DNA of 43,207 nucleotides from CAYMUN01 sp964640775. GTDB taxonomy: Bacteria; Patescibacteriota; Saccharimonadia; Saccharimonadales; UBA4665. Below, one piece after another: positions 1 to 9,055 of this stretch. Numbering within the stretch: position 1 is the first letter of the stretch; each line of letters opens with the position of its first letter. The stretch spans positions 1 to 43,207 of the forward strand of contig CAZXIT010000002.1 of the NCBI GenBank assembly GCA_964640775.1, written 5' to 3'. A program made the position numbers and the translations under genes. Below the pieces are notes generated by a model. The model ran no database searches. It saw nothing but the letters and a program-made list of their open reading frames with translations, and had not been told where the DNA came from.

Positions 1-13
1 TAATATTTAGCAT

Positions 14-1840
14 ATGCAGTATAACAATACTGGGAATAAAAAAACAATAGTTCCGGCAAATATTCGCGAACATTTAATTGAATTTGCCAAGAAATACTGG
101 CTGGCCCTGGCATTTTTAGCCGCTTTTTCTCTGGTAGATATCGGGATTGGCTTGCTACAGCCCTGGCCGACAAAAATATTTATTGATTCGGTTGTCGGCA
201 CCATTCGGGCACCCGGGCCGCTGGCGCCGTATACTCATGACACCATCCTGCTGTTTATAGTTGTGGTGGTCTCGGCGGCACTTTTTGTGGTAGGCGGCAT
301 TTCCAGCTATATCCAAATGCGCGTCAGCGCCTGGTTGAATTTCGCTATCGACAAGACCATCCAGCAAAACCTGTTTGAAAAAATTCTTGGTCTGCCTCCC
401 GACAGCTTCAGCGAGCATACCGTCGGCGATTACCTATTTCGTCAAACTTCCGAAACCAAAGCCGTAGCAGATTTTATAATCGAGGTTAGCCTGACTGCTT
501 TTGAATCAATTATTCGTCTGGTCGGAGCAGTTATTATCCTGATGCTCATTAACTGGCAGCTTGGCTTAATCGCCTTGGCGCCGGTGCCGATTATCATTTT
601 TGCAATCAAATACTTTAACCCGATTATTGAGCGCCAGGCGCGCGCTCTGCGCGAGACATCGTCTCAGCTATTTAGCTTCACCGAGGAGTCAATGAACCAG
701 AGCCGTCTGATCCGGTTGTTTGACCGTATAAGGTCGCAGTCGGCCCAATTGATCAATTTGCTGGGCGTCAACTACCAAGCCGGACTGAAGCAGCGAAAAA
801 CCACGTACTTTTTTAACTTGACCAACTCAACGGGGTCGCTGGTGCAGTCGACTGTGCTGCTGCTGGCTGGCGGCGTCCTGATACTCCATGGCAAATTGAC
901 GATTGGCGAGCTGGTGATCTTTTTTAGCTACGTCAGCTACCTGACGGGTCCGCTGCATGCTATCGCTGGTACGATCAACCAGATTAAGACGCTCAAAATC
1001 CATCTCACCAAAGTCTATGAGATCGTGGACGCTCCCGAAGCAGGCCGGCCGACGCTTGTCGGCGCCCAGGCCGCTCGCCGCACAAAACTGCCTGATAGAA
1101 AAATACCGCTTATCGCCTTTCGCAATGTCAGCGTAGTACGCGGCGGCCACACTGTGCTTTCTGATGTCTCATTTGATATATATGCCAACCAAAAGGTGGG
1201 CTTCATCGGGCCCAGCGGCAGCGGCAAGTCCACATTATTTGACGTTATGCTCGGTTTTATCCCTTACCAGAGCGGGGAAATTTACCTGAGCGGCGTGCCG
1301 CTTGAGGGCTTTGATGTTCGCGATGTCCGCCAGCATTTTAGCGTCGTATCCCAGGAGTCCGACCTGCTGACAATGACAGTGCAGGATAATATCGCCTTTG
1401 GCGCTCCAATCGACAGCCAGCCAACAATTGAACAGATCACCGCCGCGGCGGATTCGGCCAATGCCACGGAATTCATCATCAATCTGCCAAATATGTTTGA
1501 CACGATGGTCGGTGACAGCAGTGTCAGCTTGTCCGGCGGCCAAAAACAGCGTATCTCGATTGCTCGCTCCCTGCTGCGCAACGCCCCCATCCTGCTGCTG
1601 GACGAGCCGACATCGGCGCTCGATCGGCGCTCAGCCAAAGAAGTCTTAGGGGCGCTCAACAACCTCATGAAGCATCGTACCAGTATGTTTATTACCCACG
1701 ATACATCGATACTGGACACCATGGACCGCGTCTATGTCATCAAGGATGGCACGGTACTGCCGGTTGAATCATACGGCGGCTTGGACGGGTATGAGGCGAT
1801 GCTGTCGGAGCCGCAAAAGATATCAATCAGCAGAAAATAA
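14..1840 (+). CDS. ABC exporter, fused permease and ATPase
   Basis: A 608-residue half-transporter of the MsbA/MDR exporter type that would work as a homodimer in the cytoplasmic membrane. An N-terminal membrane domain (about residues 30-330, with hydrophobic helices near 30-50, 75-100, 160-200 and 265-315) is followed by a complete nucleotide-binding domain: Walker A GPSGSGKST near residue 398, signature LSGGQKQR near 506, Walker B ILLLDEPTSALD near 525 and the H-loop THD near 558. All catalytic motifs are intact. Exporters of this layout move lipids, drugs or peptides, and nothing in the sequence fixes the substrate. The window edge hides the upstream context. A TAATAT at bases 1-6 could be a -10 box 7 nt before the ATG. 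The next gene starts 27 bp downstream from its own promoter. Confidence 0.9.
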   Translation: MQYNNTGNKKTIVPANIREHLIEFAKKYWLALAFLAAFSLVDIGIGLLQPWPTKIFIDSVVGTIRAPGPLAPYTHDTILLFIVVVVSAALFVVGGISSYIQMRVSAWLNFAIDKTIQQNLFEKILGLPPDSFSEHTVGDYLFRQTSETKAVADFIIEVSLTAFESIIRLVGAVIILMLINWQLGLIALAPVPIIIFAIKYFNPIIERQARALRETSSQLFSFTEESMNQSRLIRLFDRIRSQSAQLINLLGVNYQAGLKQRKTTYFFNLTNSTGSLVQSTVLLLAGGVLILHGKLTIGELVIFFSYVSYLTGPLHAIAGTINQIKTLKIHLTKVYEIVDAPEAGRPTLVGAQAARRTKLPDRKIPLIAFRNVSVVRGGHTVLSDVSFDIYANQKVGFIGPSGSGKSTLFDVMLGFIPYQSGEIYLSGVPLEGFDVRDVRQHFSVVSQESDLLTMTVQDNIAFGAPIDSQPTIEQITAAADSANATEFIINLPNMFDTMVGDSSVSLSGGQKQRISIARSLLRNAPILLLDEPTSALDRRSAKEVLGALNNLMKHRTSMFITHDTSILDTMDRVYVIKDGTVLPVESYGGLDGYEAMLSEPQKISISRK

Positions 1841-1853
1841 TCGGGCAATGCCG

Positions 1854-1859
1854 TATAAT
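1854..1859 (+). promoter_or_regulatory. -10 box of fbp (leaderless)
   Basis: A perfect TATAAT ends 8 nt before the ATG at 1868, so transcription would begin at about the start codon. No Shine-Dalgarno sequence fits that ATG. Confidence 0.6.
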
Positions 1860-1867
1860 TGCCGGTA

Positions 1868-2845
1868 ATGATATTGGCAGGCAAAACTTTAGACCAGTAC
1901 CTCCTGGAACAGCTCAAGGGGCACCCGGAACGGCTGGAGCTAGTGATGGTGATGTCTAATATCGCCACGATTGGCAAGCTGATTTCGGCTCGCACCAACC
2001 GCGCTGGACTGGCTAATGTACGGGGTATGACTGGCAGCACCAACATCCAGGATGAATCACAAGCCAAACTCGATATCTACACCAACGAACTCTGCAAAGA
2101 TTATTTAAAAAGCACTGGGCTGTTCGCGGCGCTGGCCAGTGAAGAGGAAGAGAGCGTTGTCGACCTGGAGAGTCCCGAGGCGCGCTATATCATCGCCTTT
2201 GACCCGCTGGACGGCAGCAGCAATATCGACGTCAACGTCAGTATTGGCACTATTTTTTCAGTCCATAAGCGGCTCAATGACATCCCGCCGGGCGACGAAC
2301 GGCAATTTTTGCAGGCTGGCCGCGACCAAGTGCTGGCAGGCTATGTATTATACGGCCCCAGCACTATGCTGGTGTTTAGCTGGGGCGATGGCGTGCATGA
2401 GTTTACCCTTGATGTCGACCTCGGTGAATTTCTACTTAGCAATAATCATTTGATTATGCCTGATGATTCTCCATACTACAGTGTCAATGAAGGCTATAGC
2501 AGCTACATGGCTTCTCGGGATCAAGCCTACGTCGCCCAGCTTAAAAACAAGATAGGGCGGCTGCGCTGGATCGGCTCATTTGTGGCCGACTTTCACCGTA
2601 CGCTGCTGAAGGGAGGGGTGTTTTTCTACCCCGCCGTCGACACTGCAGGCGGACAAAATTTTAAGCCCAAACTGCGGCTTAATTACGAAGCCAAACCTAT
2701 CGCCTTCCTAGCTCAGCAGGCCGGGGGACTGGCCAGCAGCGGCGCCGAAGATATTCTGGCAATCGTACCGACCGCACTGCACCAGCGGGTGCCGGTTATT
2801 ATCGGTAATACAGAGCTCGTAACACTATACAAGGAGACATCGTGA
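1868..2845 (+). CDS. fbp: Fructose-1,6-bisphosphatase, class I
   Basis: Hydrolyses fructose 1,6-bisphosphate to fructose 6-phosphate, the committed step of gluconeogenesis, in the cytosol. The 325-residue product has the metal-binding loop DPLDGSSNID near residue 113, acidic residues EEEE upstream of it, and the class I C-terminal block KLRLNYEAKPIAFLAQQAGG, so it is near the usual length (about 330). I start it at ATG 1868 rather than at the in-frame TTG at 1859, because TATAAT ends at 1859 and the TTG would lie upstream of any transcript. The stop overlaps the next start (GTGA), so fbp and the aldolase gene form an operon performing consecutive gluconeogenic steps. FBPase would also feed fructose 6-phosphate into the pentose phosphate and PRPP supply used by the downstream nucleotide genes. 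Confidence 0.93.
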   Translation: MILAGKTLDQYLLEQLKGHPERLELVMVMSNIATIGKLISARTNRAGLANVRGMTGSTNIQDESQAKLDIYTNELCKDYLKSTGLFAALASEEEESVVDLESPEARYIIAFDPLDGSSNIDVNVSIGTIFSVHKRLNDIPPGDERQFLQAGRDQVLAGYVLYGPSTMLVFSWGDGVHEFTLDVDLGEFLLSNNHLIMPDDSPYYSVNEGYSSYMASRDQAYVAQLKNKIGRLRWIGSFVADFHRTLLKGGVFFYPAVDTAGGQNFKPKLRLNYEAKPIAFLAQQAGGLASSGAEDILAIVPTALHQRVPVIIGNTELVTLYKETS

Positions 2846-3858
2846 AGTACGAACAGCAGCTCAAAGACACCGCCAAAGCGATGGTTGCACCCGGCAAGGG
2901 ATTGCTGGCTGCCGACGAAAGCAGCGGCACCGTCCAGAAGCGTTTTGACGCCGTGGGGCTAGACTGCACGCCGGAAAGTCGCCGCACCTGGCGCCAATTA
3001 CTGTGTACCACTGATGGTATCGAAGAGTATCTAAGCGGCATTATCCTGTTTGACGAAACTATCCGCCAAACAGATGATAGCGGCAAGCCATTTGCCGATG
3101 TACTAAAGAGCAGAGGTATTATTCCCGGCATCAAGGTCGATATGGGAGCCAAAGATTTAGCGCTGCATCCGGGTGAGCTGGTGACCGAAGGCCTTGACGG
3201 CCTGCGGGAGCGTTTTGCCCAATACGCTGCGCTCGGAGCCGGCTTTGCCAAATGGCGAGCGGTTATCACTATCGATGGCGACCGCACCCCAACGGTGGCC
3301 TGCCACAAAGCCAACGCCCATGGCCTGGCTCGCTACGCGGCACTGGCCCAAGAAGCTGGCATTGTGCCGGTTGTCGAACCGGAGGTCTTATTGGATGGCG
3401 ACCACTCGATTGAGCGTTGCCGCGAGGTAATCGCCGAGACGCTTGACGTGCTGTTTTTGGCTCTCAAAGACCAAGACGTGCTGCTCGAAGGGCTGATCCT
3501 AAAAACCAGCATGGCACTGTCCGGCAAAGACGCGGCGGATCGCGCCGATGTGCGGACGGTCGCTGAGCAAACACTCAAGTGCCTTACGGAACATGTCCCC
3601 GCCAATCTGGCCGGGGTGGTGTTTTTATCCGGCGGGCAGACCGAGCTGGAAGCTACCGCCCATCTGGACGCCATGAACAAAATTGGCGGGGCGCCGTGGC
3701 CGCTCAGTTTTTCATACAGCCGTGCCATCCAAAATCCGGTTTTAAAATTATGGGCTGCCGGCGACGCTGACCGAGCTCGGGCCGCATACCTGCATCGGCT
3801 CAAGGCCAACAGCCTGGCGGCTGGCGGCACATGGTCTGAAGCATTTGAGAGCCGATAG
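2842..3858 (+). CDS. Fructose-bisphosphate aldolase, class I
   Basis: Reversibly condenses glyceraldehyde 3-phosphate and dihydroxyacetone phosphate to fructose 1,6-bisphosphate through a Schiff base. The 338-residue protein has the family opening GKGLLAADESSGT near residue 18, typical of the animal/plant-type class I enzyme, and the Schiff-base lysine is expected at K221 in GLILKTSMALSG. A downstream FLSGGQTELEAT block and a C-terminal AAGGTWSEAFES also match the family. The start is GTG at 2842, sharing GTGA with the fbp stop, preceded by a good AAGGAG at 2831-2836 with 5 nt spacing. Cotranscription with fbp points to gluconeogenic use, although the reaction is reversible. Confidence 0.93.
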   Translation: MKYEQQLKDTAKAMVAPGKGLLAADESSGTVQKRFDAVGLDCTPESRRTWRQLLCTTDGIEEYLSGIILFDETIRQTDDSGKPFADVLKSRGIIPGIKVDMGAKDLALHPGELVTEGLDGLRERFAQYAALGAGFAKWRAVITIDGDRTPTVACHKANAHGLARYAALAQEAGIVPVVEPEVLLDGDHSIERCREVIAETLDVLFLALKDQDVLLEGLILKTSMALSGKDAADRADVRTVAEQTLKCLTEHVPANLAGVVFLSGGQTELEATAHLDAMNKIGGAPWPLSFSYSRAIQNPVLKLWAAGDADRARAAYLHRLKANSLAAGGTWSEAFESR

Positions 3859-3882
3859 TTCGCTATATCGGTTAAGAGCCGC

Positions 3883-3888
3883 TATTAT
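3883..3888 (+). promoter_or_regulatory. -10 box of RND pump gene (leaderless)
   Basis: TATTAT ends 6 nt before ATG 3895. A weak -35 (TTCGCT, 3859-3864) lies 18 bp upstream. No ribosome binding site precedes the ATG. Confidence 0.5.
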
Positions 3889-3894
3889 GATTGT

Positions 3895-6741
3895 ATGAGG
3901 AACCAGGGAGCTAACAAAAAATCAGGTTTGGGCCGCTTGCAGCGCGTCAGCGCGCGCTCGTTTAAACATCCCCGTCAGACAGCCCTGATCTGGCTGGTTT
4001 TGGTACTCTTCGGCGCCACCTGCTATGGCACCTTGCTCAAGCGCGAAGGCTTTCCCAGCATCAATACGCCGTTTGCAATTGCCAGCGGCAGCTACCTGGT
4101 CGGTGATCCCGCCGCAATGGACAAAGAAGTCGCCAAACCGCTCAGCGAGTTTTTACTCAAACAGGACGGTGTCAAATCTGTCCAAACCCAAAGTTTCGCT
4201 AATTTTTACAATGCCCAGGTATCCTACAAGGACGGGGTCAACGCCGATACTCGCAGCGCTGCTCTAACCAAAGAAATTACTGGCCGCCACCTGCTGCCGG
4301 AGCGGGCAACCTTTAAACTGGCTCCCTTTGAATTCGGCTTTACCAGCCGCGGCGATGACCTGGTTGTCTCTTTTTACAGTCAAAACAACGGCGCTAGCAC
4401 CGAAGACCTGCTAGCTCACGGCAAACAGGCAGCGGCTTTTATAAAAAATAAGCACTTGCCGCTGGTGCATGATGTGTCGGTCATCGATCCCTTTGAATCA
4501 GCTACCAACCCGCTCACCGGCCTGCTGGAAACCAACCAAAAGTCGTTTGACCGCTTTGGCCAGCGGCAGGCAAGTGCTAATACCTTCTACACATCTATAG
4601 TGGTCGGCGTGAAAGCCCAGGACGGTGCCGACAATCTCGAATTAGATGCCCAGGTGCAAACAGCGGTTGCGGCGCTTAACCAGCGGGCGGCGTTCAAGGG
4701 CTACCATGCCGAAATCAGCGCCAGCTTTGCCCCCCAGATCAGGGAACAGGTCAATGAGCTGCAGACCTCGCTGCTGGAAGGCTTGGTGGCAGTACTCATT
4801 ATCGGCTCGCTGGTGATCGCCATACGGGCTTCAATCGTCACTGTTTTATCGATGGTGACAGTCCTGGCTATCGTCAATGGCTTGCTCTACCTGTTTGGCT
4901 ACAGCCTCAATACCATCACCTTGTTCGCCCTAATCCTCGGCCTGTCGCTGATTGTCGACGATACCATTATTATGGTAGAGGCGATTGATGCCCAGCGGCG
5001 CAAACAAACCAGCCCCGGCAAGGCTATCAGCGAGGCTACCGGCAAAGTCAGCCGGGCAATGATTGCTGCCACCTCCACATCAGCACTCAGCTTCGCCCCG
5101 CTGATTTTTGTCGGCGGTATCCTCGGCAGCTTTATCCGCGCCATCCCACTAACCATCATTGCCGCGCTATTGACAAGCCTGTTCGTGGCCCTGGTCTTTA
5201 TCCCATTCTTTGCCCGTTATCTGCTGCTCAGCAAAAAGCAAATGGGCGCCAGCAATGTACACGAGCTCAGCGCCGGCATTGAAGCCCGCATCGCCCGCTT
5301 CATATCCGGTCCAATGCTCTGGGCCAAAGGCTCCACTAAGAAGCTCTTCGCCGTCGGCATCATAGCCCTAATCATTGGCTTTGGCTTTATCGGGGCCGGA
5401 GGCTACTTATTCCAAAAGGTAACCTTTAACATCTTCCCGCCGTCCAAAGACGGCAACCAGCTGAGTACCGTCATTACATTCCCGCCCAATACAGATATTA
5501 AACAGGCTCAGGCCACTACCGATAAGGTCGACCACATCATAGGCGATACCACCGGCCAGTACTTCATCAAAGCTTCCTACTTTGGCCAGGCGGATATCCA
5601 AAGCGCCACCCTGACCATGGATATTACCGATTATAAAAAACGCGACATCACGGCTCCGACCATCGCCAAGCAGCTCAATGACAAATTTAAAACATTTTCC
5701 GGAGCCGAGGTTGCTGCCAGCTCGCTTGATAATGCCGGGCCGCCGGCCGCTGCCTTTTCGGTACATATTGCTTCCAGCAAGAACCGGGCAGCCGCCCAAA
5801 AGCTGGCTGACGACGTAGCCAATTACGTACGCCACGATGCCCAGCTCAAACGGACAGACGGCAGCATTGCCAAAATCGACAGTGTCCGGGTCGGCAATGC
5901 CAGTATTTACACCCGGACCGATAACCTGCAGTACATTGATGTAGGCACTAAGTTTGTCGACACCGACACCACTACGCTGGTAAACCTAGCCAAAGATGCT
6001 ATTAAAAAGCAGTTTACCTCTGATAAAATTGCCAGCTATGGCCTGCCCAAAGACGCCCTCATTTTTGACGCCGGCCAGGAAGACCAAAACCAAGACAGCT
6101 TCAAAACCTTGGCGCTGGCTTTTCCAGTCCTACTCTTCGTCATTTACCTAGTGCTGTCCTTCCAGTTCCGCAGTCTGCTGCAGCCAATCCTCATCTTTAT
6201 CGCACTGCCGTTCAGCCTGTTTGGCATTACCCTGGGACTATATCTGACTAATAACGCCTTCAGCTTTTTCGCCATGCTGGGATTCTTCGCACTGATAGGC
6301 TTGAGCATTAAAAATACGATCTTGCTGACTGACTTTGCCAACCAAGCCCGCAAGGCCGGCCTGCACCCGGTCGATGCCGCCCATGAGGCCCTGGCTGAGC
6401 GTTTCCGCCCGCTAGTTGCTACCAGCCTGACGGCGGTATGCTCATTGATCCCGCTGGCTCTGTCCAGCCCATTCTGGGAAGGACTGGCCGTCGTTCTGAT
6501 TTTTGGTTTGCTATCGAGCACTTTCCTGGTGATTACCGTCTTTCCCTACTACTATCTTGGTGCTGAGTTCCTGCGCCAGCATATCAACCGGCGCACCGGT
6601 CTTGGCTGGCTTGTCCTTACGGCCGGTCTGGTCGCACTATGCATCATACGACTATCTCCAAAGCTGGCGATTCTTGGGCCATTCTTGGCGATACTGCTGG
6701 TCAAGCTGATCAAGCTGGGCTACCGAAAAGCCCGCGCCTAG
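3895..6741 (+). CDS. RND-family efflux transporter (AcrB-like)
   Basis: A 948-residue secondary transporter of the AcrB/ACR_tran type. It shows the RND duplication: an N-terminal helix (about 25-45), a large extracytoplasmic loop, a helix bundle (about 295-455), a second loop, and a C-terminal bundle (about 735-945). The proton-relay residues are visible: the TM4 acid pair D355-D356 in LSLIVDDTIIMVEAI and the TM10 lysine K806 in IGLSIKNTILLTDFA. It therefore looks like an active H+ antiporter. No periplasmic adaptor or TolC-like channel gene is adjacent, so in a single-membrane cell it may act alone, for example on hydrophobic compounds or lipids. The substrate is not deducible. The small membrane-protein gene at 6745 starts 3 bp after its stop and is probably in the same transcript. 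Confidence 0.88.
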   Translation: MRNQGANKKSGLGRLQRVSARSFKHPRQTALIWLVLVLFGATCYGTLLKREGFPSINTPFAIASGSYLVGDPAAMDKEVAKPLSEFLLKQDGVKSVQTQSFANFYNAQVSYKDGVNADTRSAALTKEITGRHLLPERATFKLAPFEFGFTSRGDDLVVSFYSQNNGASTEDLLAHGKQAAAFIKNKHLPLVHDVSVIDPFESATNPLTGLLETNQKSFDRFGQRQASANTFYTSIVVGVKAQDGADNLELDAQVQTAVAALNQRAAFKGYHAEISASFAPQIREQVNELQTSLLEGLVAVLIIGSLVIAIRASIVTVLSMVTVLAIVNGLLYLFGYSLNTITLFALILGLSLIVDDTIIMVEAIDAQRRKQTSPGKAISEATGKVSRAMIAATSTSALSFAPLIFVGGILGSFIRAIPLTIIAALLTSLFVALVFIPFFARYLLLSKKQMGASNVHELSAGIEARIARFISGPMLWAKGSTKKLFAVGIIALIIGFGFIGAGGYLFQKVTFNIFPPSKDGNQLSTVITFPPNTDIKQAQATTDKVDHIIGDTTGQYFIKASYFGQADIQSATLTMDITDYKKRDITAPTIAKQLNDKFKTFSGAEVAASSLDNAGPPAAAFSVHIASSKNRAAAQKLADDVANYVRHDAQLKRTDGSIAKIDSVRVGNASIYTRTDNLQYIDVGTKFVDTDTTTLVNLAKDAIKKQFTSDKIASYGLPKDALIFDAGQEDQNQDSFKTLALAFPVLLFVIYLVLSFQFRSLLQPILIFIALPFSLFGITLGLYLTNNAFSFFAMLGFFALIGLSIKNTILLTDFANQARKAGLHPVDAAHEALAERFRPLVATSLTAVCSLIPLALSSPFWEGLAVVLIFGLLSSTFLVITVFPYYYLGAEFLRQHINRRTGLGWLVLTAGLVALCIIRLSPKLAILGPFLAILLVKLIKLGYRKARA

Positions 6742-6744
6742 GCG

Positions 6745-7305
6745 ATGAACCGTACGGCTGCCGGCTATCTGCTGCTCGGGCAGCTGTGCCTGATTGGCTC
6801 GGCCGCCATCTGCTACCTGCTGCTGCCGCAATATACCAGCGGTGGCGGCGGTGCCAGCAATTACGGTGTCCACCGCCAAACCATCGTATTTTTTAGTTTT
6901 GGTCTGCTGGCATGCGGAATATCTACGTCACTGGCTGCTCAGCGTTTAGCGGCTGCTAAACCGCCTCAAATAGCACTCCGCAGAGGCCTGTGGCTTTTGG
7001 CGGCATTATTGATAGCAGTCCTGCTCAGCACTTATCCCTATAAGCTCAATGCCGCGCTCGATGTCCTGCATCGGCTCGTGACAATAGCGCTCTTCGTATA
7101 TGAGATCTTACTAGGCGGATGGCTGGTCTGGCACATCAGCCGCCGTCGGCTCAATTATCTGCTTTTTATTGTACAGCTTGCCGGGTCGCTGCTAGCTGTA
7201 CTAAGTTTATTAGAAATTGTGCATTTGCTATTTATCGCGCAGCTTATAGCGGCGCTGTCATTCGGCGCGCTGCTGGTCTTAGCTACGGCGCATGCCAAGC
7301 GTTGA
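6745..7305 (+). CDS. Unrecognised multi-pass membrane protein
   Basis: 186 residues that I do not recognise. About six hydrophobic segments can be seen: near 8-28, 46-63, 82-100, 106-130, 136-157 and 160-182. They are separated by short basic loops (AQRLAAAKPPQIALRRG, HISRRRLN), and a glycine-rich loop TSGGGGASNYGVH follows the first helix. The ATG lies 3 bp after the RND pump stop without a clear Shine-Dalgarno, so it is probably translated by reinitiation from the pump mRNA and may be functionally linked to it. No catalytic motif is evident. The purH promoter lies at its 3' end. Confidence 0.7.
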   Translation: MNRTAAGYLLLGQLCLIGSAAICYLLLPQYTSGGGGASNYGVHRQTIVFFSFGLLACGISTSLAAQRLAAAKPPQIALRRGLWLLAALLIAVLLSTYPYKLNAALDVLHRLVTIALFVYEILLGGWLVWHISRRRLNYLLFIVQLAGSLLAVLSLLEIVHLLFIAQLIAALSFGALLVLATAHAKR

Positions 7306-7307
7306 TA

Positions 7308-7316
7308 TGGTACTAT
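7308..7316 (+). promoter_or_regulatory. Extended -10 of purH (leaderless)
   Basis: TGG-TACTAT is an extended -10 element whose last base is 6 nt before ATG 7323. No plausible -35 or Shine-Dalgarno is seen. Confidence 0.5.
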
Positions 7317-7322
7317 TAATAG

Positions 7323-8993
7323 ATGAAACACAGCGGGGGTATTGCTCTATTATCCGTCTACGACAAGACGGGGATTGTTGAATTTGCCAAAGGACTCAGC
7401 GAACTTGGCTGGCAAATATATGCCTCTGGCGGTACCGCACGGACTGTAGCCGATGCCGGCATCCCAGTCACTGATGTAGCGGAGTTAGTCGGCGGCCAAG
7501 CAATTCTAGGCCACCGGGTAGTCACACTGTCACGCGAAATTTCAGCCGGACTATTGGCCGACAAAAATAGCCCCGAAGATGCAGCCGAGATGAAAGCTCT
7601 CAATCTTCCGTTTATCGACCTGGTCTGTGTCGACATGTACCCCCTGGAGGAAGCTATAAATCGGCCTGGTTCAGGCATGGATGATGTCATCCTCAAAACC
7701 GATATCGGCGGCCCGACGATGCTGCGCTCAGCCGCCAAAGGCCGGAGAATCGCACTGTCTCACGCCGAGCAGCGGCAGCCGGTATTAGACTGGCTCAAGG
7801 CTGGCAGGCCCGATGAAACTGTCTTTCTAAATACATTGGCAAGCCGGGCCGAATACGAGGTCGCCCGCTACGTCATGACTTCAGCCAAGTATCACGGCGG
7901 CCTAGACTTCAGCGGCACACTGGCGCGTCTTAACAGCCCCGCAAAATACGGTGAAAATCCCCATCAGCATCCGGCCGCTTTTTACGCCGATAATCGTGTA
8001 GCTGCCGATCCTCTCGGGATTGATCAGTTCGAGCATGTCCAGGGTATGGAACGCAGTTTTATCAACATGACCGACATCGACCGTTTACTGCAGACAACCA
8101 CCCATATTGCCGCCGGATTCCAGCGCAACTTCGGGGAAATACCGGCCATGGCTGTCGGCGTCAAGCATGGCAATGCCTGCGGCGCCGCTGTCGGCAAAAA
8201 CAGCGTCGAAGCCATCCAAAAAATGCTGCTTGGCGACACGCGGGCTATCTTTGGCGGCGTCATCATGATCAACGGCGAGATCGACAAGGACGCGGCTCAG
8301 GCCCTCATGCACTACGCCATGGACGGCGACCGCCCGCGCCTGCTTGACGGGGTGATTGGCTCTTCAGTTACGAGTGAAGCTTTGGAGCTGCTCAGTCGCA
8401 ACAAGCTGCGTGTCGTGATCAACCCAGCCCTGGCTAATCTCGACGAAGCCTCGCTGGATAGCGGCCGCCGCCAGCGGCCAGTCCGCGGCGGGGTGCTGGA
8501 GCAGCCAAATTATAACTTTATCATGGACTTTTCGGCCGGCTACATGCAGTTCCACGGCGAGATGACCGACCAGCAGAAACGCGATATGATCCTGGGCTGG
8601 GCAGTGGGTGCTACCAGCAACAGCAACACTATCAGCCTCGTCAAAAATGGCCAGCTAATCGGCAATGGCGTCGGCCAGCAGGACCGTATCGGCGCCGGGC
8701 AGCTTGCCCTGGCTCGCACCACCTCCGCAATGCCCGAACTCACCGAGGATGGCGATAATCTAATCCTGAAAATTACTCTCGACAAGCAAAAACTGGCTGG
8801 TGCGGCGGCCTACAGTGACAGCTTCTTTCCATTTCCGGACGGTCCCGAACTCCTCGCCAAGGCTGGTATCCGGGCCGTGCTGACCAGCAGCGGCTCCGTT
8901 GGCGACGAAAAGGTCATCGAAACCCTCCGCAAATACGACGTCGCCATCGCTATGGCTCCGGACAAGCAAGTCCGCGGCTTCTACCTCCACTAA
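7323..8993 (+). CDS. purH: Bifunctional AICAR transformylase/IMP cyclohydrolase
   Basis: Catalyses the last two steps to IMP: formylation of AICAR from 10-formyl-THF, then ring closure. The 556-residue protein has an MGS-like N-terminal domain (about 1-150; LSVYDKTGIVEFA, ASGGTARTVADAGI) and a transformylase domain with KYGENPHQ, the catalytic Lys-His pair in KHGNACG, SNTISLVKNGQLIGNGVGQ and SDSFFPFPDG. The C-terminus is VRGFYLH where most PurH end RHFRH. In the cyclohydrolase half the usual R-V-K-T-L-H-P block reads R-V-V-T-L-S-R, so the canonical lysine is V67, while D127 and K139 in the IDIGG/AAK region are kept. The function is firm for the transformylase; cyclohydrolase activity is inferred. 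It is a single-gene transcription unit with a leaderless promoter. Confidence 0.93.
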   Translation: MKHSGGIALLSVYDKTGIVEFAKGLSELGWQIYASGGTARTVADAGIPVTDVAELVGGQAILGHRVVTLSREISAGLLADKNSPEDAAEMKALNLPFIDLVCVDMYPLEEAINRPGSGMDDVILKTDIGGPTMLRSAAKGRRIALSHAEQRQPVLDWLKAGRPDETVFLNTLASRAEYEVARYVMTSAKYHGGLDFSGTLARLNSPAKYGENPHQHPAAFYADNRVAADPLGIDQFEHVQGMERSFINMTDIDRLLQTTTHIAAGFQRNFGEIPAMAVGVKHGNACGAAVGKNSVEAIQKMLLGDTRAIFGGVIMINGEIDKDAAQALMHYAMDGDRPRLLDGVIGSSVTSEALELLSRNKLRVVINPALANLDEASLDSGRRQRPVRGGVLEQPNYNFIMDFSAGYMQFHGEMTDQQKRDMILGWAVGATSNSNTISLVKNGQLIGNGVGQQDRIGAGQLALARTTSAMPELTEDGDNLILKITLDKQKLAGAAAYSDSFFPFPDGPELLAKAGIRAVLTSSGSVGDEKVIETLRKYDVAIAMAPDKQVRGFYLH

Positions 8994-9027
8994 GGCTCAA
9001 AGCATTTTTTGCGAAAAAAGTAAAATA

Positions 9028-9036
9028 TGCTAAAAT
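9028..9036 (+). promoter_or_regulatory. Extended -10 of the HTH regulator gene
   Basis: TGC-TAAAAT, with a -35 candidate TTGCGA at 9009-9014 (16 bp spacer). The predicted transcript starts near 9043, leaving about 13 nt that hold AAAGGAG (9045-9051) only 4 nt before ATG 9056. Unlike most promoters here, this one gives a leadered mRNA. Confidence 0.5.
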
Positions 9037-9055
9037 ATTGCTCTAAAGGAGTCGT

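Noticed and set aside
9001..9020. T6/A6 inverted repeat after purH as a terminator
   Set aside because: Only A-T pairs with a 3-nt loop and no T-run; it overlaps the -35 region of the next promoter.
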